A stretch of 9,735 bases of DNA from positions 1-9,735 of the forward strand of contig CAWVWF010000137.1 of assembly GCA_963933885.1 (NCBI GenBank). Reading direction: 5' to 3'. Numbering within the stretch: position 1 is the stretch's first letter; each line of letters starts with the position of its first letter. Below the pieces are notes generated by a model. The model ran no database searches and had not been told where the DNA came from. It worked only from the letters and a program-made list of their open reading frames with translations. Position numbers and translations under genes: made by a program. This stretch comes from CAWVWF01 sp963933885. Its GTDB lineage: Bacteria > Bacteroidota > Bacteroidia > Flavobacteriales_C > GCA-002722245. Below, piece by piece: positions 1-6,837 of the stretch.

Positions 1-43
1 CCATAAGAACAAATATATAAAACTTCTATTATGACACAGCCTG

Positions 44-105
44 CTTGTGGGTATCAGACATCTAGTAGTGTTAGTGTGAAGTACTGTGTTTCGGGTACCC
101 ACAAG
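44..105. repeat. Inverted repeat downstream of the operon
   Basis: CTTGTGGGTA (44-53) is repeated as its exact reverse complement TACCCACAAG (96-105). Pairing continues imperfectly inward to give 14 of 17 matches between 44-60 and 89-105. The right arm also contains the 8-bp palindrome GGGTACCC (93-100). The loop of about 28-42 nt is rich in GT on the plus strand. The repeat lies 20 bp past the DUF58 stop codon, so it could form a hairpin at the 3' end of the operon mRNA. No U-run follows the stem in the minus direction, so it is not a standard intrinsic terminator. It could instead be part of a mobile or dispersed repeat. The pairing is seen directly; the role is unknown. Confidence 0.6.
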
Positions 106-125
106 AGGCACCCCTACAACAAATC

Positions 126-1466
126 TTAAATTGCGCCTCTTGCTTTAAGCTCTAGATACTTATTAATCGTATCAACCGATAACTTCTCAGGAGTAGTAAG
201 AATTGAATTAATCCCATACTGCTGAAGCTCAGCTGCAATAGTTCTTTTTTCAATGATGTTCTTTTCAGCGAAAGTTTGAAAGTATATTTCTTCAACCGTT
301 TCCGCCTTCTTTTCTGAAGCCTTTACCAGCTCCGTATTTTCAAAAAAGATAACAACGAGTAAATGTAATTTAGAAATCTTTCTAAGCATTGGCAACGCAC
401 GTTCCATTGCATAAACACTTTCGAAGTTTGTGTATAAAAAGACTAAACTACGCGCTTGTATATTCTGACGAACACCATAGTAGAGCATTTCAAAATTGGA
501 TTCATTGTACCTCGTTTTCTGGCGGTATAAATGTTCCATGATCTTAGCCAATTGTCCACCTTGCTTTTCAGCTTTAACATGAACACCTAGCTTATCAGAG
601 AAAGTCATTAAACCAACTTTATCATCTTTTCTTAAAGCGATATTAGAAATTACCAATGAAGCGTTTATTGCATAATCCAATAAACTCATATCATTAAAAG
701 GCATTTTCATTACCCTACTTTTATCAACGATAGAATAAACAGATTGGGATTTTTCGTCTTGGTATTGGTTAACCATTAACTCACCCCTTCTACTTGTAGC
801 TTTCCAGTTTATCTTTCTGAAATCATCTCCTTGAACATAATTCTTAATCTGTTCAAACTCTTGATTATTTCCTAATCTTCTAATTTTTTTAACCCCTTGA
901 TACAAGTTAGAAGAAGTGAAAACCTTCAATTCTAATTGTCGCATTTGCATAACCGAAGGATATACTTTGGCTTCGAAATCTTGTGACTCTCGGTACCTTC
1001 TTTCAACCATTCCTAAGAAGGAGCGAACGTAAATGTTTAGAGAACCAAACTTGTATTCACCACGCTTAACAGGGCGAACATCATAATTTATAACCTGCTC
1101 TTCACCACCATCTAAACGAGCAGTTCTTTCAAAATCTCTTATTTGAAACTGGTATGGTAATTCATCGATAACAGTTATTTTAACTGGAACCGTAAGATTG
1201 TTTTTAACCGTAATTTTTACTGGATTTGCATCTCCTAAATTAAGTTGTTCTTTTAATTCTCTACTAGCTTCCATTCTACCCTTCGGACTAAACAGAATTA
1301 GCATGTCAATTACAGTATAACTGAAAAAGAACACCAAATACATTTGGGCAACAAAGAATAGCTGCTCGTATAAAAAACTAACTATAAACAGAGCCGCTCC
1401 TATTGCAAGCAATAGGAAAAACAGGTTAGTTATGAATAAACTCGATATGAAATTATCTTTCTTCAA
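126..1466 (-). CDS. DUF58 domain protein (vWA-like, MoxR partner)
   Basis: This 446-residue protein has two N-terminal membrane helices (about 8-30 and 36-58), a beta-rich stretch (about 70-150) and a cytosolic DUF58/von Willebrand A-like domain. The DUF58 signature is clear at 213-226: GDDFRKINWKATSR, followed by the strand carrying D248-K-S250. Members of this family sit beside MoxR ATPases and are thought to act as adaptors or substrate-binding partners. Here the metal-site pattern DxSxS is incomplete, because the second serine is V252, and the later strand reads LYTNF (344-348) where an aspartate is common. Metal binding may therefore be lost. The start codon is TTG, 2 nt after the moxR stop. 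The upstream in-frame stop TAG (1475-1473) leaves no ATG, and the next methionine is at residue 42 inside helix 2. Translation is probably coupled to moxR. The gene is last in the operon. The family call is firm; the molecular role is inferred. Confidence 0.9.
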   Translation of the reverse strand: MKKDNFISSLFITNLFFLLLAIGAALFIVSFLYEQLFFVAQMYLVFFFSYTVIDMLILFSPKGRMEASRELKEQLNLGDANPVKITVKNNLTVPVKITVIDELPYQFQIRDFERTARLDGGEEQVINYDVRPVKRGEYKFGSLNIYVRSFLGMVERRYRESQDFEAKVYPSVMQMRQLELKVFTSSNLYQGVKKIRRLGNNQEFEQIKNYVQGDDFRKINWKATSRRGELMVNQYQDEKSQSVYSIVDKSRVMKMPFNDMSLLDYAINASLVISNIALRKDDKVGLMTFSDKLGVHVKAEKQGGQLAKIMEHLYRQKTRYNESNFEMLYYGVRQNIQARSLVFLYTNFESVYAMERALPMLRKISKLHLLVVIFFENTELVKASEKKAETVEEIYFQTFAEKNIIEKRTIAAELQQYGINSILTTPEKLSVDTINKYLELKARGAI

Positions 1467-1468
1467 AA

Positions 1469-2539
1469 TTATCTAGGCACTTCAAGTTTTTGTACAATTT
1501 CAGCAACCACATCTTCAGGACTCATTCCTTCCATTTCTGCTTCAGGAGTAAGAATGATTCTATGGTTTAATACAGGATCACAAACATATTGAATGTCATC
1601 TGGCGTAACGAAATCTCTTCCTCTAATAGCTGCCATCGTTTTTGAGGCCTTTAATATTGAAAGTGATGCTCTTGGAGATGCACCTAAAAATAAGCGAGCA
1701 TGACTCCTTGTTTCGTTTACAATCTTAGCGATGTATTCAATTAATTGATCTTCAATTTTAACCTCTTCGATAACGCCATGAAATTCGTCAAGATCTGCAG
1801 CCGAAATAATTGGATTAATATCATCTAAAGTAAGATCTCTGATGTTGTTTTTAAATCGCTGAAGGATTGCAATTTCATCGTTGATTTCTGGATAATGTAA
1901 TTTTATTTTGAATAAAAATCTATCCAATTGCGCCTCAGGTAATCTGTAAGTCCCTTCTTGCTCGATAGGATTTTGAGTTGCAATAATAAAAAATGGAGGA
2001 TCCATTTTGTACGTTGTTCCATCAACAGTAATTTGTCGCTCTTCCATGGCTTCAAACAAAGCTGCTTGCGTTTTTGCAGGTGCTCTGTTGATCTCATCGA
2101 TTAAAATCGTGTTAGAGAATATAGGTCCTTTTTTAAATGTGAACTCGGAAGTTTTTACATTAAAAACAGATGTTCCTATAACATCGGAAGGCATCAAATC
2201 GGGTGTGAATTGAATACGAGAAAAGTTAACATTTAACGTTTTTGCGATAATTTTCGCAGTTAATGTTTTCGCAATTCCTGGTACACCTTCAATTAAAACA
2301 TGACCACGAGATAAAACTCCTAATAGAATCTGATCGATCATTTCATGCTGACCGATAATTAGTTTTTGAATCTCAGTTTTTACGTCTGCAATTTTAGTTT
2401 GCAAACGTTCCAACTTAATACGAGATTCAGGAACAAATGCTTCTTCCTTAACTTCGTTAATTGGTTCACTCATTTCAGTCACCTCAGGATTAATAAGGGG
2501 CTGGTTTTGATCTTCTAAATTATTTTCATTCGTATCCAT
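1469..2539 (-). CDS. moxR: MoxR-family AAA+ ATPase
   Basis: This cytosolic ATPase of the MoxR group has 356 residues. Visible motifs are Walker A GVPGIAKT (85-92), Walker B TILIDEINR (144-152), sensor 1 ATQNP (187-191), the arginine-finger region RLPEAQLDRF (199-208) and sensor 2 GASPRA (286-291). All catalytic positions look intact. MoxR proteins are AAA+ chaperone-like machines that work with vWA or DUF58 partners in assembling or activating other proteins. The downstream neighbour is such a partner. The first 40 or so residues are an acidic, probably disordered extension before the usual MoxR start. Residue 23 is an alternative methionine, but the ATG at 2539 is preceded by an AAAAAAGAG purine tract. 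The gene starts 20 nt after the DUF4350 stop. The substrate is unknown. Confidence 0.96.
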   Translation of the reverse strand: MDTNENNLEDQNQPLINPEVTEMSEPINEVKEEAFVPESRIKLERLQTKIADVKTEIQKLIIGQHEMIDQILLGVLSRGHVLIEGVPGIAKTLTAKIIAKTLNVNFSRIQFTPDLMPSDVIGTSVFNVKTSEFTFKKGPIFSNTILIDEINRAPAKTQAALFEAMEERQITVDGTTYKMDPPFFIIATQNPIEQEGTYRLPEAQLDRFLFKIKLHYPEINDEIAILQRFKNNIRDLTLDDINPIISAADLDEFHGVIEEVKIEDQLIEYIAKIVNETRSHARLFLGASPRASLSILKASKTMAAIRGRDFVTPDDIQYVCDPVLNHRIILTPEAEMEGMSPEDVVAEIVQKLEVPR

Positions 2540-2559
2540 AATGCTCTTTTTTATGGTGA

Positions 2560-3873
2560 TTACCTTGCTTTATCATAAAATACTTGAAGCTTCTTGTAAA
2601 GATCGATCAGGAAAAAATCCGATACTTCTGTTACATGAGTTCCCGCTTTAAATAATTCTAATAAATGATTGATTTCCTTTTCCGAAACGCCTGATTTTTT
2701 CGCAATTCTATCGGCGTAACTCTTATCGTCTAAATACTTAATAAAGTACCTGGTTTTCATCTTGTTTTTAAAGATGGTTTCCATGTGTTTTATTAATTTA
2801 TGGTGTTGTCCTTTTGATAGATAGATTCTACTAATAGTTTCTGTGAATTCTAAAGAGGTATTAATATTTGTGCGTGTAGTTGGAATAACTTTTTGTCGCC
2901 TTTTACCCATGAAGATGATAAACAATAACATTCCAAATAGTATGATTAGATACGCCCATCTAAGTGGAGGACTCTTCATTAAGAAGGAAATAATACTTTT
3001 AGTATTGATTTTCTGACCAGTGTTATCTTGATTAATGTTGCTGTTTCCATTGTCCATTTCTAGATTACCATCATCAACCACATACTGTGTATAGTCATCC
3101 CAAATTACTGTACCTTCTGGTAAATAAGACAAAGCAGTTTCAACGTATTCACGACCCTGATCTGATTTTAAAAATTGATTTGTAAAAGCTTGAGGGATTG
3201 TGTGTAATAGTATAACTCCTTCACCGTAACTGATACGAGTATAACAAGGAGAGTAATTGGCTTTTCCAATGTTCTTCTTGTAGAAATCGGAGTAAGCTCC
3301 AGAGGACCATAATCGCCATCTTCTCTCAATATTAACGTCGTTAATAACATTGGTTAATTCATATTCTTGATCAGCAAACTGTCGATCGAAAAACTTTAAG
3401 GTAATTACAGTATCACTTTCCTCTCTGATAAACTCTTGATAATCATGTGATATTAAAGACCTCAATAATTTTTTCGGGAAAAATTCAGCAGCGATGAAAA
3501 TGTTATTTCCGCGCTTTGCAAAAGCAAGTAAACTATCTATCTCACCATTATATAAGTTGAGGTTTTTTCCAATGAAAAAGTAATTCGCTACTTCAGACTG
3601 AACTTTCAAAGAGTCATAATCGAAATAATCCTGTACTGAGTGATTTAAGTTGTGCAGGTCATATCCTTTAAACCCTCTATTGATTAACTCATGTAAAAAG
3701 TATGTTCCGTATGGATGATTGGATTGAGAATCGTAATCTTTTTCCCATCTTATCTCATCAACTTCAGCATTCTTTTTTGCATAAGGATCATTCGAGCCTC
3801 CAGACAGATACAGTATTGTACCCACCCCGATAAGGAGTAAGAAAACAATTCCATATTTCATCGTTTGACTCAT
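2560..3873 (-). CDS. DUF4350 domain membrane protein
   Basis: This protein has 437 residues. An N-terminal membrane helix (about 7-24) is followed by a soluble domain (about 35-260), a second helix (about 305-323) with a GKRR positive anchor, and a cytosolic tail (324-437). This topology places the DUF4350 domain outside the cytoplasmic membrane. Supporting family features are the early HPYGTYFLHELINRG segment (53-67), the strand-turn GNNIFIAAEFF (122-132) and YGEGVILLHTIPQAFTNQF (216-234). The fold is, to my knowledge, flavodoxin-like and related to class I glutamine amidotransferase or GldG-type domains, but I see no catalytic triad and claim no enzyme activity. An Asn/Asp-rich linker (268-285) precedes helix 2. 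The start ATG overlaps the upstream stop as ATGA (3873-3870), a sign of translational coupling. It is probably a membrane subunit of the MoxR-linked assembly. Confidence 0.87.
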   Translation of the reverse strand: MSQTMKYGIVFLLLIGVGTILYLSGGSNDPYAKKNAEVDEIRWEKDYDSQSNHPYGTYFLHELINRGFKGYDLHNLNHSVQDYFDYDSLKVQSEVANYFFIGKNLNLYNGEIDSLLAFAKRGNNIFIAAEFFPKKLLRSLISHDYQEFIREESDTVITLKFFDRQFADQEYELTNVINDVNIERRWRLWSSGAYSDFYKKNIGKANYSPCYTRISYGEGVILLHTIPQAFTNQFLKSDQGREYVETALSYLPEGTVIWDDYTQYVVDDGNLEMDNGNSNINQDNTGQKINTKSIISFLMKSPPLRWAYLIILFGMLLFIIFMGKRRQKVIPTTRTNINTSLEFTETISRIYLSKGQHHKLIKHMETIFKNKMKTRYFIKYLDDKSYADRIAKKSGVSEKEINHLLELFKAGTHVTEVSDFFLIDLYKKLQVFYDKAR

Positions 3874-4868
3874 TTATTATCTGATGATGTTAGTTGATCA
3901 ATTAGCGAAGTAAACTCTTTTTTAACAGAGTTATATTCACTTTGTTTAATCTCATATTTCCCATACCAAACGTATTCGAAAACATTTACCGTTCTAGAAA
4001 AATCTTTAGAAAATGCCCTTTTAGACACCTCTGAAATATAATGGTAATTGGTTTTTTTCTTCTTCCAGACGATAAAATCACGATCAGATAATTCTTTCAT
4101 TACCCATATGAAATAATACCTCGTAGCCGCTCTAAATTCTTTAGCGTCCTCAGCTTCTTGTATTTTAATTTCTAATTCTGAAAGTTGAATTTTGGTTGGA
4201 TCAAAGTCTTTCTCGTAAGAGATTTTCCTAGAACCACCTTGTATAGGCGGGCTGATGAAAATTAAATAAACAATTGCACCAACAACAACAGCTAAGAATA
4301 GAATTAAGAAAAATGAACCAGCATTTCCATCCCTTCCAGAACTTGATTTAGATGGAGGATCTCTGTCTTTCTGTCTTTCAGCCGGCTTTCCTACTTTACC
4401 TCTTCTTCCTTGATTTTGTCCTCTTTTTGTATCTGTCCTTTTGTACCTATTTGGATTACGAGCATCTCTTCTAATACCATCATCCTTAAAGTTCTCACCT
4501 GATCGTCTGCTTTCTTCAGAAACTTCTACTCCTCCAGTAACAGAATCGTACTTCCATACATAATAGTCTTTTCCGTACTCAACACCGTATCCTCTACCAA
4601 ATTCAGAAGTGTCGGATTTTAATTTTCTTTTGGCAATTTCTTCTTCTAACTCAACTTCCTTTTTGAGTTCATCATAAGTGCTGTCGTTAAATTGTTTTTT
4701 TTCCGTGTAATCTTCTTCCTCTTCAACAACCTCTTCTTCAATTGCATCATCTACAGTCACTACATATTCTCCCGTCGCCTCCTCTTCTTGAGCGAAAGTG
4801 AACTGAGCCGTTAGCAACAGGCACAAAAAGTATAATATCTTAATATTCTCCTTCACCAGCTTTCTCAA
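3870..4868 (-). CDS. DUF4129 domain membrane protein with signal peptide
   Basis: As drawn the protein has 332 residues. A signal peptide ends at about TFA-Q (24-27). Then come a very acidic stretch (28-56), a basic Arg/Lys-rich linker (about 131-180), a membrane helix (about 184-206) and a C-terminal cytosolic DUF4129 domain (about 235-325). Domain features are RAATRYYFIWVMKEL (246-260), KKTNYHYI (271-278) and VWYGKYEI (300-307). The start is uncertain. TTG at 4868 gives the longest frame and a 29-nt overlap with the SpoIIM gene, but no ribosome site precedes it. GTG at 4856 is also in frame. ATT at 4844-4842 would follow AAGGAG (4853-4848) by 3 nt, share its last base with the upstream TAA, and give a compact signal peptide beginning MKILYFLCLLL. 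DUF4129 domains commonly lie next to MoxR and DUF58 genes; their function is not established. Confidence 0.86.
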   Translation of the reverse strand: MRKLVKENIKILYFLCLLLTAQFTFAQEEEATGEYVVTVDDAIEEEVVEEEEDYTEKKQFNDSTYDELKKEVELEEEIAKRKLKSDTSEFGRGYGVEYGKDYYVWKYDSVTGGVEVSEESRRSGENFKDDGIRRDARNPNRYKRTDTKRGQNQGRRGKVGKPAERQKDRDPPSKSSSGRDGNAGSFFLILFLAVVVGAIVYLIFISPPIQGGSRKISYEKDFDPTKIQLSELEIKIQEAEDAKEFRAATRYYFIWVMKELSDRDFIVWKKKKTNYHYISEVSKRAFSKDFSRTVNVFEYVWYGKYEIKQSEYNSVKKEFTSLIDQLTSSDNK

Positions 4869-6753
4869 ATAATTTGTTTCTAGTTCCGAATTCTTGTAAT
4901 CTCACGTATAAGTTATGTGCCTCGATACGCTCTTGTACAGAGTGAAATTGTATAGCCATTCCAAGTAATAGAAGGAAGTAAACCACACTCGCAAAGAGGG
5001 CATATATAAAAAAGTTGATGCTGTTAAAATAAGGTGCTGGATTCTTAACCAAAGGTGAGATGTTGTCCTGTAGATAATCCATTACAATACTAAAAACGGC
5101 AATGTCGTTATTGCTGAATAAAAATGAGAAAACCTTATTGATAAGTACAGGGATGACAAAAAACAGGATTGGTATCACTGCTAATAATAACCAAAAGCCA
5201 ATTGTACCAAACCACATTTTTCTAATGATTCTCCAAGTAGATTTTAACTGGACTTTATACGTTTCGTTATTAAAGAACCCACTATAAGTAATGTGGTAGA
5301 ATAGAGGTGATATCACAAGTAATATTGGGTAAATAAAAGCAGACTGCCAGAAGAATACACCAACAGTAACTATCTGTAATGGCCACAATTTCAAGAAGTT
5401 TGAGAACACAAATTTATAAAATTCGCTACCACTAAAACGTTTATTTTCACGGTACTGCTTCAGCGCATAAAATCCTGATAATGTTGTAGAACTCAGTAAA
5501 GTAATTGTTGTTGCCAAGCTCACCCAGTTTTTGGTTTCGTTGAGCAGCATAGCTCTTAAGTTATAATACCAAAACAGCTCATCTTTTTCTTCAGAAATAT
5601 AAGCGAAGTAATATACTGCCAATCCCATTATTATAGGAATACCAGTTAAGAACAATCCTCGTAAGAAATCCCCAAAGCAATGTCTCAATAAAGCTAACGT
5701 ATCGCTATACATTTCTCCAATTTCACGCACTTTGTATACCTCTACCTTTTTTTCTTCAATATGTGGAACTCGATCTTCGAATTTGAGCCCTTGTTTTTTA
5801 ATATACTTACGATGTAAATACATTGGATAAAGCACGAAATATCCAATGATAAAGAGGAGGGAAGCGGCTATTATGAGCGCTTTAATTACAAATGGCATTT
5901 GAGTGTAACGTGTAACACTACCCTCAATAAACCCTGAAAATATTAAAATAAAAATTGTGCTTAATGCTATTTTAAAACTCCTTTTAGCTGAAATCCTAAA
6001 AGCTTGCATGCGTGTAAATGATCCTGGGAATAATAAGCCCATTGCAAAAACAAATCCTGCACCACCAGCAATTATAATGGCTGAAATTTCTAGTACACCA
6101 TGAATCCAAACAACAAATAGGGCTTCTCCTAAAACACCTTTATGATTTAAGTATTGGTGAAATGCACCTATAGATATCCCATTGGTTATTAGAATGGCAG
6201 CAGTAGGTAGCCCTGTGAATATACCGGAAGCATAAGTTCTTGCGGCAACCATGGTATTGTTTAAAGTGATATGATAGGTTGAAGATAAACTGGATCCATG
6301 TTCATGATATACAGCCATTGGATCACCATTGGCGATATTCCTATCTGTCATATCTACATAATTATCTCCCATGATTTCCCTAGCGAAACCAACATCTTGG
6401 TAAGTGGATAGAATTCCTATGATCATTGATGCAGAAAAAATCACAAATGAAAGTAGCATAGCTTTCCAGCTTCGTGCAAATTCCATTGGTAAACTATAAG
6501 TCCAGAAATTAATGAATTTACTGAATTTGAACTTTTTGTTTTTGTTGATTTTTAAAAAAACCATCTGCGCCAAAAAATTCAAATAAACTCTTACAGATCG
6601 TTTCTGATAAAATGTACGAGAATAACTTAGATCATCAGTGATTTCAACAAAAAGGCGGGTCATTTCGTCAGGGTCAGATTCCTTTAGGCGATGCATTTTT
6701 TCAAATTTCTCCCAGTTATTTTTTTTCTGCTCTATAAAGGTCGTTTCCCGCAA
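4840..6753 (-). CDS. SpoIIM-like (DUF95) protein with extra C-terminal membrane domain
   Basis: This 637-residue polytopic membrane protein starts the operon. The N-terminal half (about 1-315) matches the stage II sporulation protein M/DUF95 family: MRETTF start, cytosolic helices to about residue 90, a helix at 97-116, then NNTMVAARTYASGIFTGLP (165-183), NGISIGAF (191-198) and IHGVLEISAIIIAGGAGF (217-234). The name comes from a Bacillus sporulation protein; nothing here suggests sporulation. The second half (about 335-637) adds several more helices (about 367-385, 412-430, 450-490, 512-545, 578-603). To my knowledge many relatives carry this half on a separate gene. The start codon is TTG: an in-frame TAG lies at 6789-6787, no ATG lies between, and the encoded MRE resembles the family's usual beginning. 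Possible roles include a channel, scaffold or membrane protease partner of the MoxR system; none is proven. Confidence 0.88.
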   Translation of the reverse strand: MRETTFIEQKKNNWEKFEKMHRLKESDPDEMTRLFVEITDDLSYSRTFYQKRSVRVYLNFLAQMVFLKINKNKKFKFSKFINFWTYSLPMEFARSWKAMLLSFVIFSASMIIGILSTYQDVGFAREIMGDNYVDMTDRNIANGDPMAVYHEHGSSLSSTYHITLNNTMVAARTYASGIFTGLPTAAILITNGISIGAFHQYLNHKGVLGEALFVVWIHGVLEISAIIIAGGAGFVFAMGLLFPGSFTRMQAFRISAKRSFKIALSTIFILIFSGFIEGSVTRYTQMPFVIKALIIAASLLFIIGYFVLYPMYLHRKYIKKQGLKFEDRVPHIEEKKVEVYKVREIGEMYSDTLALLRHCFGDFLRGLFLTGIPIIMGLAVYYFAYISEEKDELFWYYNLRAMLLNETKNWVSLATTITLLSSTTLSGFYALKQYRENKRFSGSEFYKFVFSNFLKLWPLQIVTVGVFFWQSAFIYPILLVISPLFYHITYSGFFNNETYKVQLKSTWRIIRKMWFGTIGFWLLLAVIPILFFVIPVLINKVFSFLFSNNDIAVFSIVMDYLQDNISPLVKNPAPYFNSINFFIYALFASVVYFLLLLGMAIQFHSVQERIEAHNLYVRLQEFGTRNKLFEKAGEGEY

Positions 6754-6770
6754 TCCGAATTTATTTGTAT

Positions 6771-6802
6771 CAAAACTCCTATTTATCTACTTCATTACAA
6801 AA
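6771..6802 (-). promoter_or_regulatory. Candidate Bacteroidota promoter of the MoxR operon
   Basis: Read on the minus strand, TTTTG (6802-6798) is separated by 19 nt from GAGTTTTG (6778-6771). The Bacteroidota consensus is TTG, about 17-23 nt, then TAnnTTTG. The -7 box matches seven of eight positions, counting the two free ones. Transcription would begin near 6765, leaving a leader of about 12 nt before the TTG start at 6753. The AGGAG at 6780-6776 lies inside this box, too far upstream (22 nt) to be the ribosome site, so its resemblance to a Shine-Dalgarno site is probably accidental. Confidence 0.38.
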
Positions 6803-6837
6803 CAATTCGGGAAATTTCTTGTTAAATTAGCTGATCA

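Noticed and set aside
1..41. Plus-strand end TTATGACACAGCC (reverse GGCTGTGTCATAA) resembles an insertion-sequence terminus.
   Set aside because: No matching opposite end, target duplication or transposase is inside the window; the resemblance is from memory only.
1903..2213. Short open frames on both strands inside the MoxR gene (1903-2097 minus, 2007-2213 plus).
   Set aside because: They overlie an intact, motif-rich ATPase and encode no recognisable domain.
3168..3350. A 60-residue minus-strand frame inside the DUF4350 gene.
   Set aside because: Shadow of the real frame; no signal peptide or motif.
5102..5287. A 61-residue plus-strand frame opposite the SpoIIM-like gene.
   Set aside because: Antisense to a well-supported membrane protein; no own signals.
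6776..6780. AGGAG upstream of the SpoIIM start as a ribosome binding site.
   Set aside because: It lies 22 nt from the only usable start and falls inside the proposed promoter -7 box.
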